Origin: Lacipirellulaceae bacterium
GTDB lineage: Bacteria; Planctomycetota; Planctomycetia; Pirellulales; Lacipirellulaceae
Direction of reading: 5' to 3'
Assembly: GCA_040218535.1 (NCBI GenBank)
Contig: JAVJRG010000012.1
Location: 1,426,001-1,490,000, forward strand
Length of the DNA: 64,000 nt
Below are positions 18,448 to 27,664 of the stretch, in pieces. A program made the translations under genes and the position numbers. A model generated the notes under the pieces. The model worked only from the letters and a program-made list of their open reading frames with translations. It had not been told where the DNA came from and did not search any database. How positions within the stretch are numbered: the stretch's first letter is position 1; each line of letters opens with the position of its first letter.

Positions 18448-20967
18448 ATGGCGAACCAAGACAACTATTCCGGCTCTTCCACGCTCGACGATACAGACGT
18501 CGAAGTGCAACCCTCACGCGCCCTGGTAGCGGCCCCACCCACGGGCCCGGCGATGACTCCAGCCGTCGGCCCTGCGGGCGGTTATGGTGAAGAGGATCTG
18601 CTTAAGGGCGGGCTGAGCCAAAAGTGGCTTATCAACTGCCTCCGCCGTCGCTGGCTGATGGCCTCACTCCTGGGACTGCTCATGGCAGGACTTGTGGGGG
18701 GAACGCTCGCTTGGCTGTTCCCCAACTCGCACAAGACGGTTGCTTACTTCCAGATTAACTCGAAGCCGATCGACAACCCCCTTGCAGGTCCGACGAAAGG
18801 TCGTGACGGTAAAAACTTCGCCATTCTCGCACAGACCCAAGCCGCCCTGGTGAAGACACCATTGGTCTTGGACAGAGCCCTGGGTACGCCAGGAATTCGT
18901 GAGACGAAAGCCGTTGTAACCAAGGGTAATAATGCCCTCAATTGGCTGACCGATGAACTCCGTGTGACTCTGGCCAACAATAGTGAGGTTTTGGAAATTC
19001 GCTACGATGGGCCTGAGGACAAGGATGAGATGGTGAAGATCGTGAACGCGGTTTGCGATGCCTTCGAAGAGAAGATCCTCGACGAAGAACGTAAGAAGCG
19101 TGAAACCGAACTTGAAAACCTGCGAGAACTTCATCAAGGCGTAAAAAAAGATCTGGAGACAGAGGCCAAAGAGTTCGACAAGCTCACCGAATTGACCGGT
19201 GGTGCTGACGCGGCCGGTTCGGAGGTCAAAGCCCGACTGCTGACCACGGAGATCATGAATCTGCAGAAAGCAATTTCCGCGTTGGAAAAGGAAGGCATCG
19301 AGATCCAAATCCAGAAAGAGATTGGCATCCGCGATCTCAATTCCCCTGCACGGATTGATGCCCTTGTTGCCGAAGAACTCGCCAACGACCCAGCGATCGA
19401 GAACTATCAGAACGAGATTTTCGCTCTCGAAGCGCAGTTGCGCTCGCGAGGTGGCATTGGCCGCAACAGCCAAGCCCCTGAGTTGGTCAGAATCCAGAAC
19501 ATGAGAGCTCAGGCTGTACAGAATCTTGAGTCTTACCGCTCTCAGAAGGAAAAGGAACTTCGCAAGCTAATTGCTGAGCGTCCCAAAGATGCCATTCAGC
19601 AGCTCATGATTCAATACGTCATGAGGATGAAGGCGAATATTGCTCAGAAGCAGCAATATGAAGAGAAGCTCGCTGAGAAGGAAAAACTGTTGCAGCAGCT
19701 GACTGATCGCGACCCTGAACTGGCGATCAAGAGGACAGAGATCGAACGCCTCCGTGAGATTGAGGTCACGCTCGCCTCGAAAATTCAAGCACACACAATG
19801 ATGCTTCAGGGAGGGGCCAATCAAATTGAGAAGCTGGGTGCCGGAGCGACCTCAACCACGAATATCACGGTCTTTGAACGACTAGCGATCGCTGGTGTTG
19901 GTGGACTCTCCGCATTGGCGTTGACCTGCTACGGCGTGGCACTGATGGACTTCCGTAAGCGTCGTCTGAACGGTCCGACCGATATGGACGACGGCCTGGG
20001 GATTCGCGTGCTGGGTGTTCTGCCACCTGTGACAGCTCGGAAAGCTCTCGCTGGGGGAACGCTCTCAGCAGTTCAAGTTTCGGAAGCGATCGACAATGTT
20101 CGGGCAACACTGATGCACGACTCGACTTCCAAGAAACGCCAAGTGGTGCTCGTTACGAGTGCCTCAACACTGGACGGCTGCACCACGGTTGCCGCAAGCC
20201 TGGCGACAAGCCTGGCCCGCGCAGGACGTCGCACACTACTGATCGACGCCGACCTTCGTTCGCCTTCGATGCACAGCCTGTTCGGCTTGCCTTTGGACGA
20301 TGGCTTTAGCGAGGTGTTGCGTGCCGAAGCCGAGCTAACCGACGTTATTCGCCCGACGAGTACCGAAAGCCTCTACGTGATCACCGCCGGTGTTTGCGAT
20401 ACAGCCGCGGTTCACGCTTTGGCGACTGACCAACCTCAACCGATTTTCGAGAAGCTGCGAGAGCAGTTCGACTTCATCATTTTGGATAGTGCTCCGATCT
20501 TGAGCGTTTCCGATAGCCTCTCGCTTGGTCAGTATGTGGATGGAGCGATTCTGTCGGTACTCCGAGATCACAGTGAGCTGCTCAAAGTGAACAAGTCGGC
20601 TGAGTTGCTCGACGGCATGGGCGTCCGACTGCTTGGTACGGTTGTCAACGGCGTGCCTTGCAAGACGGATCGTCGAATCTTGCAACTGCACAAGAACACG
20701 GCCAAGAACCAAAAGCAACTGGCCGCTCCCGAAGCAAAAGGCAAGTCGAAGAAGAAATCGAAGAAGAAGTCAAAAGCCGTCGAGCCAGCTCCTGCTCAGC
20801 CTAGTGCCGAGTTGGAACCGGAGAGTCCTCAAGCGACCGCCGTTGCTGAGCCTCCGCAGGCTGAGCCAGCACCGCCGAAACCGATCGAGCCGACAGAAAA
20901 CAGTGCCTCGATTGATCTCGACGACATCGAACTCGACATGGACGATTTCGATATCGACAAGCTGTAA
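18448..20967 (+). CDS. Wzz/BY-kinase-like polysaccharide co-polymerase with degenerate P-loop
   Basis: 839 aa. A long N-terminal cytoplasmic segment is followed by TM1 (about 68-90), a Wzz periplasmic domain with extended coiled coil (about 200-460), TM2 (about 478-500) and a cytoplasmic CpsD/CapB-like ATPase domain. Walker A' (LLIDADLRSP, about 597) and Walker B (FIILDSAPIL, about 676) are intact. The Walker A region reads SASTLDGCTTVAASLA, so the expected GK[S/T] has Cys578 in place of Lys. The tail is Lys/Pro/Asp-rich with no tyrosine cluster, so tyrosine autokinase activity is doubtful. It probably controls exopolysaccharide chain length and export with the Wza-like protein. The ATG at 18448 is preferred over an adjacent TTG. 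Confidence 0.88.
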   Translation: MANQDNYSGSSTLDDTDVEVQPSRALVAAPPTGPAMTPAVGPAGGYGEEDLLKGGLSQKWLINCLRRRWLMASLLGLLMAGLVGGTLAWLFPNSHKTVAYFQINSKPIDNPLAGPTKGRDGKNFAILAQTQAALVKTPLVLDRALGTPGIRETKAVVTKGNNALNWLTDELRVTLANNSEVLEIRYDGPEDKDEMVKIVNAVCDAFEEKILDEERKKRETELENLRELHQGVKKDLETEAKEFDKLTELTGGADAAGSEVKARLLTTEIMNLQKAISALEKEGIEIQIQKEIGIRDLNSPARIDALVAEELANDPAIENYQNEIFALEAQLRSRGGIGRNSQAPELVRIQNMRAQAVQNLESYRSQKEKELRKLIAERPKDAIQQLMIQYVMRMKANIAQKQQYEEKLAEKEKLLQQLTDRDPELAIKRTEIERLREIEVTLASKIQAHTMMLQGGANQIEKLGAGATSTTNITVFERLAIAGVGGLSALALTCYGVALMDFRKRRLNGPTDMDDGLGIRVLGVLPPVTARKALAGGTLSAVQVSEAIDNVRATLMHDSTSKKRQVVLVTSASTLDGCTTVAASLATSLARAGRRTLLIDADLRSPSMHSLFGLPLDDGFSEVLRAEAELTDVIRPTSTESLYVITAGVCDTAAVHALATDQPQPIFEKLREQFDFIILDSAPILSVSDSLSLGQYVDGAILSVLRDHSELLKVNKSAELLDGMGVRLLGTVVNGVPCKTDRRILQLHKNTAKNQKQLAAPEAKGKSKKKSKKKSKAVEPAPAQPSAELEPESPQATAVAEPPQAEPAPPKPIEPTENSASIDLDDIELDMDDFDIDKL

Positions 20968-20995
20968 GCTAATCGATATTCACTGAAGCTGCCCC

Positions 20996-21034
20996 AAGAC
21001 GCTGGATCGCCTCTGCGATTCGGCGTCTTTTTTT
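20996..21034 (+). terminator. rho-independent terminator
   Basis: AAGACGC (20996-21002) pairs with GCGTCTT (21023-21029), with an inner GATCGC/GCGATT extension, and is followed by TTTTTTT. It lies 29 nt after the Wzz-like gene. Confidence 0.85.
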
Positions 21035-21052
21035 ACGCGCTCCAATCAAAAA

Positions 21053-21119
21053 GGGTAGCTGGGGACGAGCGTAGCGAGCCCCCAGCATTTCTCAAACTGG
21101 GGGCGGCTTCCAGCTACCC
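21053..21119. repeat. intergenic palindrome, family C, copy 1
   Basis: GGGTAGCTGG (21053-21062) pairs with CCAGCTACCC (21110-21119), with inner CCCCCAG/CTGGGGG arms. Closely similar in sequence and layout to 48242-48318. Confidence 0.85.
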
Positions 21120-21188
21120 ATTAGTTAAGTCTACCTCTCACTCTCTTGACCCTCGCCATACTATTCGCCAGCGATTACGATCAAGTAC

Positions 21189-23483
21189 GTGCTCCTTCGC
21201 CTCGGCCAATTCCTGAACGATCGTCGCTATGTGGTTATTCTCGCATGGCTGCTGATCGCTGGTGGCCTGAAAGCCATTGCCCCGAGCTGGCACGAGGTTG
21301 CCACCGATGGCGACTTGGAACAGCTCCCTGCCGAGACGACGACCGTCCGTGCTGAAGCGCTCAACAAGCGGGCGTTCCCCGATGATAAGGCCCACAGTTC
21401 GGTGGTACTCGTTTTCGCAAGGGAAGAACAGCCGCTGACGATTGAGGACCGTCAGTACTCTCTCTCCCTCGCCAAACAGTTAGCTCAAACGGAATCACTG
21501 CCTTTCGCCGATGAGAACGGAGCCGAAAGCGTTTGGACTGAAAAGACTCCTGTTATTGGGCCGATGCTTGAAAATGGCCCAGGCACGGCGCAGCGGGTCG
21601 TCGTCAGGCTGAGCAACGACTTTATGGCTACGGACAATGTTCGCGTGCTGGAAGTTGTCAGGCAGATACTCAAAGCAAACAAAGCTGCCGCGCCATTGGG
21701 TTTGAAAGTAGGCGTGACAGGCTCGGCAGCGGTAGCTGGAGATATGCTATCTGCAGCGTCTGAAAGCTTGCGCAATACTCACCTCACAACCCTTCTGATG
21801 GTGCTCGGAGCGTTGGTGTTGATCTACCGCTCTCCCCGACTGGTCGTAATTCCGCTAGTTGTGATTACGTTGAGTGCTTCGGTGTCACTCGATTTATTGG
21901 CAATCCTGGCCGGCCTCAGCCAAACGAATCCCGACCTCTGGCCGACGATCCGTGTTTTCACGACAACAAAAATATTCGTCATCGTGTTACTCTTTGGCGC
22001 GGGGACCGATTATTGCTTGTTTCTGATCGCGCGGTACCGCGAGTTACTTGCAGCGGAAAAGCAAAGCGTTGCCGTCGCACAGTCGCTTGCGAAGGTCGGG
22101 CTGGCCTTGGCGGCCAGCGCGCTGACTACAGTGGTTGGGCTTGCGATGATGGGCTTCGCGGAGTTTGGCAAGTTTGCCTACAGTGGCCCCGCGATCGCTG
22201 TGAGCCTGATTGTGACGCTTGTTATTTGCTTGACGCTGACTCCAGCGCTACTTGCGACACCGTTGGCCGGGGTGCTGAAGCACCCCGGCCAGGGTACCAG
22301 CAGTACCTGGTGGGGTTTGCTCGCCCAATACGTAACCCGTCGCCCCGGGGCAGTCCTGCTTGGTTCTCTCCTTTTTGCAGCTCCTTTGGCTTGGCAAGGT
22401 TGGGCAACCCCGGTTTCCTACGATCTCTACGGCGAATTGCCACGCAACCGAATCAGTCGACAAGGCACCCGACTGTTGCAGAAGCATTTCCCTCCCGGAG
22501 AGCTAGGCCCTCTAACGCTGCTGGCACATTTGCCTGACGGCCAACTCGACACGCCCGAAGGCCGTATCCGTATTGCCCGACTGGTGAAGCCGCTTACTGA
22601 AGTCTCGGGCGTTGCAAAAGTTCGCAGCCTCGATCAGCCAACCGGCGATCCCCCAGGCACGGTCCGCATCGGCTCTTTAGAAGGGCTTGCTTCGCTGGCC
22701 GCCAAGGGCAACCCTCAAACGAAAGCGGCATTCGTCTCCACGGCTGAGCCTCTGGCGGGACAGGTCACCCGGCTAACGCTCGTTTTGGATCACGAACCGT
22801 TTTCCGCGGAAGCGGTGGCAACCACCGAACGTGTTCTTGCCGAACTCGATTCGCTTAAGAACTCGGAGGAATCTCCCTGGCGTAACGCCACCTTCGAACT
22901 CAGCGGCCCGACCGCGGGTATCCGCGATTTGGAACGCGTCACGCTCGCTGATCGCAAACGGATTGAAGTCCTCGTGGCGACGGCCGTTTTCCTAGTGCTG
23001 GTGATCCTCTTACGACGCCCGTTGGTCTGCTGCTACTTGATCTTTACGGTCATCTTGAGCTACCTCGTTACGCTAGGAATAGTCAGCTTGATCTTTCGCG
23101 CCTACGATGGCTACCTCTTGAGCGAGGCTCTTTCTGAAACCGATGTTTGGTCGGGCGTCAACTGGAAGGTTCCCGTCTTCTTGTTCGTGATCCTGACCGC
23201 AGTCGGGCAGGACTACAACATTTATTTGGTGACTCGCGTCTTCGAGGAACAGCGCCGTATCGGTCCGCTGGCCGGCTTGCGGCGGGCGCTCATCCAAACC
23301 GGCAGCATCATCACCAGTTGCGGCCTGATCATGGCAGGCACCTTCGCTTCAATGGCCACGGGCAGCCTCCGAGGCATGACGGAGTTGGGCGTTGCGCTCG
23401 CCCTGGGGATTCTGCTTGATGCGTTTGTGGTGCGAACGGTTCTCGTGCCGGCGTTCTTGTCTTTGCTGGCGAGAATGCGCTAG
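21189..23483 (+). CDS. MMPL/RND superfamily transporter
   Basis: 764-aa membrane protein with two halves, each with a periplasmic loop and a bundle of about six helices. The diagnostic MMPL motifs are GAGTDYCLFLIARYRE in the first half and VGQDYNIYLVTRVFEEQR in the second. These proteins export lipids or hydrophobic compounds using the proton gradient; the substrate here is unknown. The start is a GTG without a clear ribosome binding site. The gene ends 7 nt from the convergent kinase gene, with no terminator between them. Confidence 0.88.
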   Translation: MLLRLGQFLNDRRYVVILAWLLIAGGLKAIAPSWHEVATDGDLEQLPAETTTVRAEALNKRAFPDDKAHSSVVLVFAREEQPLTIEDRQYSLSLAKQLAQTESLPFADENGAESVWTEKTPVIGPMLENGPGTAQRVVVRLSNDFMATDNVRVLEVVRQILKANKAAAPLGLKVGVTGSAAVAGDMLSAASESLRNTHLTTLLMVLGALVLIYRSPRLVVIPLVVITLSASVSLDLLAILAGLSQTNPDLWPTIRVFTTTKIFVIVLLFGAGTDYCLFLIARYRELLAAEKQSVAVAQSLAKVGLALAASALTTVVGLAMMGFAEFGKFAYSGPAIAVSLIVTLVICLTLTPALLATPLAGVLKHPGQGTSSTWWGLLAQYVTRRPGAVLLGSLLFAAPLAWQGWATPVSYDLYGELPRNRISRQGTRLLQKHFPPGELGPLTLLAHLPDGQLDTPEGRIRIARLVKPLTEVSGVAKVRSLDQPTGDPPGTVRIGSLEGLASLAAKGNPQTKAAFVSTAEPLAGQVTRLTLVLDHEPFSAEAVATTERVLAELDSLKNSEESPWRNATFELSGPTAGIRDLERVTLADRKRIEVLVATAVFLVLVILLRRPLVCCYLIFTVILSYLVTLGIVSLIFRAYDGYLLSEALSETDVWSGVNWKVPVFLFVILTAVGQDYNIYLVTRVFEEQRRIGPLAGLRRALIQTGSIITSCGLIMAGTFASMATGSLRGMTELGVALALGILLDAFVVRTVLVPAFLSLLARMR

Positions 23484-23490
23484 GGGAATT

Positions 23491-24489
23491 TTATTCCCCA
23501 CTGATTACCGCCCACGCAATCATCGCTGCCAACGCACCGAGTACGAGTAGCACTCTCATCGCCCGATTGCCTTGAGCGTCGGCTTCTAACGGAGGCAGAT
23601 TGGTCGTTAGCTCGCGGGCTTCTTCGCCGAATTCGTCTTCCAGGCGGTCGCGAATGAGGCCCTGCACGCTACGCGCATTGAACGGACGTTCTTCGGGCGC
23701 TTTGGCAAGGAGTTGGAAAGTGAGGTTCTCCAGCCATTTGGGGCATTCGATGCCTAGCTCCTCGAACGACTTAGGCTGTTTATGCAGATGTTGGTCCCAG
23801 ACTTGGGCGAAGTTGGCGCCCATGAAGGGTGGCTTGCCGGTTAGCATCTCGTACATCACGCAGCCTAGCGAATAGAGATCGGCCTGTGCCGTGATTTTGC
23901 CGTCGGCGGTGATCTGCTCAGGCGACATGTAGGCGTAGGTGCCCACGGTAATTCCGTCGGCGGTGATGTCCGTGGCGTGCGTATCGCGAGCGATGCCAAA
24001 ATCGCCCAGGACGAGGCTCCCGTCGTCGTCGAAAAACAGGTTGCTCGGCTTCAAATCGCGATGGATGATGCCGTGGTTGTGAGCGTGTTGCAGCGCCGAA
24101 GCGACCTGTGAGCCGTAAGCGGCTGCTTGAGCCCAGGGCAACGGGCCGTGTTGCGTGAGGCGATCTTTCAGCGACCCGTGCTCCAGAAGCTGCATCGCAT
24201 AAAAGTATTGTCCGTCGAGCATCCCTCCGCCGTAGTGGCTGACGATGTGCGGATGGTCCAGCTTCTGCATGATCTGGATTTCACGCTGAAAGCGATCAAC
24301 GATGTTCGCGTCGTGCGCAATGTTGGGATGGAGGATCTTGACTGCAACGGGCTTGTCGAAGTCAGGGCTTATGGCACGAAAGACGGCTCCGACGGTTCCG
24401 ATGCCCAGTTGATCTTGGAGCTGGAACGAGCTCTCAGTGGGGATGAACTTCAAACGCCGCGGATCGGGGGTACTTGGCGTTTGGCTCAT
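23491..24489 (-). CDS. serine/threonine protein kinase with C-terminal membrane anchor
   Basis: 332 aa from the ATG at 24489. Kinase motifs in order: glycine loop LGIGTVGAVF, VAVKIL, catalytic HRDLKPSN, LGDFGIA, the APE-equivalent MSPEQ, and the DLYSLG subdomain. A single C-terminal transmembrane helix (VLLVLGALAAMIAWAVI) follows, with only a few residues outside. It is therefore a short Hanks-type kinase without a sensory extracytoplasmic domain. The open frame continues upstream to 24837, but that stretch does not look like kinase sequence. The start between those points is uncertain. Confidence 0.88.
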   Translation of the reverse strand: MSQTPSTPDPRRLKFIPTESSFQLQDQLGIGTVGAVFRAISPDFDKPVAVKILHPNIAHDANIVDRFQREIQIMQKLDHPHIVSHYGGGMLDGQYFYAMQLLEHGSLKDRLTQHGPLPWAQAAAYGSQVASALQHAHNHGIIHRDLKPSNLFFDDDGSLVLGDFGIARDTHATDITADGITVGTYAYMSPEQITADGKITAQADLYSLGCVMYEMLTGKPPFMGANFAQVWDQHLHKQPKSFEELGIECPKWLENLTFQLLAKAPEERPFNARSVQGLIRDRLEDEFGEEARELTTNLPPLEADAQGNRAMRVLLVLGALAAMIAWAVISGE

Positions 24490-25047
24490 CGCAAGAATCT
24501 GACCGACAAGGTGAGAAGATTGAGGGAGCCGATAGGCGTAAGCCATCGGGTGAGCCACCATCATACGCCACAAGCTTAAAGCATAGAACAGGTTAGCGCG
24601 GGCTGAGGCTGACTCGGGGAAAATCGCCTTTTCCACCACGACGGCACCTAGTAAGCCGCTGCCAGTAGGTCTAAAATGTGGGCTTGCGCGAAGCGGAAAG
24701 GCTTTGAGCCATTCCAGGCTGTGTCCGCGATGCGTCCTTCCAGGCAAAACATGGCGGCTTTGAGTGATCGCTGAAGAGGTTTCTCCTGCTCGTGATTGTG
24801 TGAGAGCAGTATCAGGCGGTTGACTCGGAAAGGGCACCTTTCGTTCCTCAAATAACTGTTAGATGTTGTTCGGCGATGCTCGGTCTTAAACCGAGCGTCT
24901 CTTCGAACTAAGGAATGAGTTGCCAATTGAGCAACGTTTTTGAGATAGCCAACGACCCTTGTTAAGAAGGGCTAGGCTAGCAACCGGATGCCCTAGAGAT
25001 TTTTCCTTCACACAGATTCGATTTTTTTTGTAGGAGTTAGATGACAG
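24490..25047. other. intergenic/leader interval upstream of type II glutamine synthetase
   Basis: Apart from a possible N-terminal extension of the kinase, no gene is supported. On the plus strand several hairpins precede the glutamine synthetase gene: GCTCGGT/ACCGAGC near 24875-24895, GTTGC/GCAAC near 24920-24940 and CCCTT/AAGGG near 24956-24972. They may form a structured leader, but I do not recognise a riboswitch class. A T-run and AGGAG lie just before the start. Confidence 0.4.
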
Positions 25048-25064
25048 ATGAGTTACAAGCTTGA
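25041..25064 (+). other. possible 7-codon upstream ORF overlapping the glutamine synthetase start
   Basis: ATG at 25041 reads MTDELQA and then TGA, in a different frame from the main start at 25048. AGGAG at 25032-25036 is 4 nt from this ATG and 11 nt from the main one, so either could be used. This is inference from spacing only. Confidence 0.3.
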
Positions 25065-26037
25065 GTACATTTGGCTGGATGGTTACACCCCTGAAGCGAA
25101 CATGCGTAGCAAGACGAAGGTCGTCGAAAGCGAGCCTAAGAGCGCCGAAGACTGCCCTGGCTGGTCTTTCGACGGTAGCAGCACCGAGCAAGCTGAAGGT
25201 AGCTCGTCGGACTGCTTGCTGAAGCCCGTCAAGATGATCAAAGACCCAGCCCGTAAGAACGCATCGCTGGTGCTTTGCGAAGTGTTGGCCGCTGATGGTT
25301 CGGTTCACCCTTCGAACATTCGTGGCTCGTTTGAGGACGATCCTGATCTGTGGCTTGGCTTCGAGCAAGAGTACACCATCATGAAAGATGGTGCGCCTCT
25401 CGGCTTCCCCAAGGACGGTTACCCAGGTCCTCAGGGTCCTTACTACTGCTCAGTCGGTTTCAAGAATTGCGTCGGTCGTGATCTTGTCGAAGAGCACTTG
25501 GACATCTGCTTGGAAGCAGGCCTCGCTGTCACTGGTATCAATGCCGAAGTGATGAAGGGCCAGTGGGAGTACCAGTTGTTCGGCAAAGGTGCCAAGAGTG
25601 CCTGTGACGACGTCTGGTTCAGCCGTTACCTGCTGCATCGCACCGCGGAAAAGTACGGCTGCGTCATCGAGCTGCACCCCAAGCCAGTCAAGGGCGACTG
25701 GAACGGCAGCGGCATGCATACCAACTTCTCAACAACGGACATCCGCGAGAAGGGTGGTGAGGACTTCATCAAAGGCATCTGCGAGAAGTTCCGTGGCCGC
25801 CATGAGGAGCACATCGCTTCCTACGGCAGCGAGAATGATCAGCGTCTGACTGGTCTGCACGAAACGCAGTCGATCGACAAGTTCAGCTTCGGCGTGAGCG
25901 ATCGTGGTGCTTCGATCCGCATCCCAGTTGGTACCGTCCAGAATGGCTGGAAGGGCTACCTGGAAGATCGTCGTCCTGCTTCGAACGCTGATCCTTACAA
26001 GGTCACCTCGAAGATCCTGGGCGCCCTGCGTTCTTAG
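25048..26037 (+). CDS. glnII: glutamine synthetase, type II (eukaryotic-like)
   Basis: ATP-dependent synthesis of glutamine from glutamate and ammonia. At 329 aa it is far shorter than type I enzymes and matches GSII. Visible signatures are EYIWLDGYTPEANMRSKTK, WSFDGSSTEQAEG, GFEQEYTI, GPQGPYYCSVG, GINAEVMKGQWEYQ and KPVKGDWNGSGMHTNFST. GSII is found in eukaryotes and scattered bacteria (rhizobia, actinomycetes, planctomycetes). It is followed by a strong terminator and then by a type I glutamine synthetase on the same strand. Separate transcription of the two is therefore likely. No adenylylation site is expected in this type. Confidence 0.93.
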   Translation: MSYKLEYIWLDGYTPEANMRSKTKVVESEPKSAEDCPGWSFDGSSTEQAEGSSSDCLLKPVKMIKDPARKNASLVLCEVLAADGSVHPSNIRGSFEDDPDLWLGFEQEYTIMKDGAPLGFPKDGYPGPQGPYYCSVGFKNCVGRDLVEEHLDICLEAGLAVTGINAEVMKGQWEYQLFGKGAKSACDDVWFSRYLLHRTAEKYGCVIELHPKPVKGDWNGSGMHTNFSTTDIREKGGEDFIKGICEKFRGRHEEHIASYGSENDQRLTGLHETQSIDKFSFGVSDRGASIRIPVGTVQNGWKGYLEDRRPASNADPYKVTSKILGALRS

Positions 26038-26063
26038 GGCTTGAATGATAACTTACGAACTCG

Positions 26064-26106
26064 AACCCCACTTTGCTGCCAGTAGCAAAGTGGGGTTTTC
26101 TTTTTT
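26064..26106 (+). terminator. rho-independent terminator of glnII
   Basis: A perfect 14-bp stem, AACCCCACTTTGCT (26064-26077) and its complement (26084-26097), with loop GCCAGT, followed by TTTCTTTTTT. Confidence 0.93.
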
Positions 26107-26125
26107 ATGCTGTTCCTAGTTGTCT

Positions 26126-26202
26126 GTAGGGTATCGCCGAGGAACGAGGCATACCTTACGCCCAAGAAAGGTACGCCTCGCTAAGGCTCGGCAGTACCCT
26201 AC
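26126..26202. repeat. intergenic imperfect palindrome, family D
   Basis: Nested inverted segments: GTAGGGTA (26126-26133) with GTACCCTAC (26194-26202), GCCGAG with CTCGGC, and CGAGGCATACCTT (26145-26157) with AAGGTACGCCTCG (26168-26180). It lies between the two glutamine synthetase genes and may affect glnA expression or be a mobile repeat. Confidence 0.75.
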
Positions 26203-26233
26203 GTTACCGCTTCGACTTTATCCGAGCCACGCC

Positions 26234-27664
26234 ATGAACACTCCACAAGATGTCCTCGCTCTTTGCCGTGAAGAAGGGATCAAAGCGGTTGATCTTCGCT
26301 TTACCGATTTGCCTGGCACTTGGCAGCACTTCACGATTCCTGTGGAGAAGCTCGACGAGGAAGTTTTCGAAGGTGGTCTCGGCTTTGACGGAAGTAGCAT
26401 CCGTGGCTGGCAGGCCATTAACGAGAGCGACATGCTGCTTGTTCCCCAGAGCGAGACGGCACGGCTTGATCCGTTTCCGGAACTTCCAACGCTCTCAATG
26501 ATTTGCAACGTGCAGGACCCTATTACTCGCGAGGAGTACACGCGCGATCCTCGCAATATCGCCCGCAAGGCGGCCAACTATTTGAAGAGTACAGGGATAG
26601 CCGATCGTTGCCTGATCGGTCCCGAGGCGGAATTTTTTATCTTCGATTCGGTCCAGTTCGACCAAAACGCACACAGTGGACATTACCGGGTCGATAGCTC
26701 GGAGGGTGAGTGGAACCGGGGTGGCGATTACCCGCTGTTACTTGCTGAGAACGATAAGGGAAATCAAATCCGCCACAAGGAAGGCTACTTTCCCTGTCCA
26801 CCTTCTGATCAGTTGCACGATCTACGCAACGAGATGATGCAGACCATGATCGACTGCGGGTTAGACGTCGAATGCCAGCATCACGAAGTGGCCACTGGCG
26901 GGCAAGCTGAGATCGACCTGCGGTTCAACGACCTCGTCTCGATGGCTGACGACATGTGCCTCTACAAGTACATCGTGAAGAACGTCGCTAACAAGCACGA
27001 GAAGACCGTCACCTTTATGCCAAAGCCGATTTTCGGTGACAACGGTTCAGGAATGCATACGCACATCTCCTTTTGGAATGGCGATCATCCGTTGTTCGGT
27101 GGCAACAGCTACGCCGGGCTTAGCGAAGAAGCGCTCTATGCCATCGGAGGTATCCTCAAGCATGCCCCTGCACTGCTGGCGTTTACGAACCCCACGACGA
27201 ATAGCTACAAGCGTCTCGTTCCCGGTTATGAAGCGCCCGTGAACTTAGCCTATTCGCAACGGAACCGTTCGGCCGCTTGTCGTATTCCGATGTATAGCCC
27301 AAATCCGCGTTCAAAGCGGATCGAGTTCCGCTGCCCTGATCCTAGTAGCAATCCCTACCTGGCTTTCAGCGCTTTGATGATGGCAGCCCTCGATGGAATC
27401 CAGAATAAGATCCACCCGGGAGATCCGCTCGATAAGGATATTTACGACCTCGAGCCTGAGGAGCTAGCAAATGTCCCCAAAGCACCGGCATCGCTCGCCG
27501 AAGCATTGGAGGCACTCTCACGAGATCACGAGTTCCTACTCCGTGGGGACGTCTTCACACAAGACGTGATCAACACTTGGCTTTCGTACAAGAAAGAGAA
27601 CGAAGTGGATGCTCTGGCCCTCAGGCCGCATCCATATGAGTTCTGTCTCTATTACAACGTCTAA
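26234..27664 (+). CDS. glnA: glutamine synthetase, type I
   Basis: 476 aa with the full type I layout: beta-grasp domain ([26 protein letters not shown]), catalytic [23 protein letters not shown], the ATP-binding region [14 protein letters not shown], and NRSAACRIP. Tyr404 in [10 protein letters not shown] corresponds to the Tyr that GlnE adenylylates in beta-subtype enzymes, so covalent regulation is plausible. The frame extends upstream, but the ATG at 26234 gives the family N-terminus. The stop overlaps the convergent PEP-CTERM gene by 4 nt. The neighbour glnII gives this organism two distinct glutamine synthetases side by side. Confidence 0.95.
   Translation: MNTPQDVLALCREEGIKAVDLRFTDLPGTWQHFTIPVEKLDEEVFEGGLGFDGSSIRGWQAINESDMLLVPQSETARLDPFPELPTLSMICNVQDPITREEYTRDPRNIARKAANYLKSTGIADRCLIGPEAEFFIFDSVQFDQNAHSGHYRVDSSEGEWNRGGDYPLLLAENDKGNQIRHKEGYFPCPPSDQLHDLRNEMMQTMIDCGLDVECQHHEVATGGQAEIDLRFNDLVSMADDMCLYKYIVKNVANKHEKTVTFMPKPIFGDNGSGMHTHISFWNGDHPLFGGNSYAGLSEEALYAIGGILKHAPALLAFTNPTTNSYKRLVPGYEAPVNLAYSQRNRSAACRIPMYSPNPRSKRIEFRCPDPSSNPYLAFSALMMAALDGIQNKIHPGDPLDKDIYDLEPEELANVPKAPASLAEALEALSRDHEFLLRGDVFTQDVINTWLSYKKENEVDALALRPHPYEFCLYYNV

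Noticed and set aside
24490-24837. N-terminal extension of the Ser/Thr kinase to 24837
   Set aside because: The extra 116 residues are Ser/Arg/His-rich and unlike kinase sequence; the ATG at 24489 precedes the catalytic domain closely.
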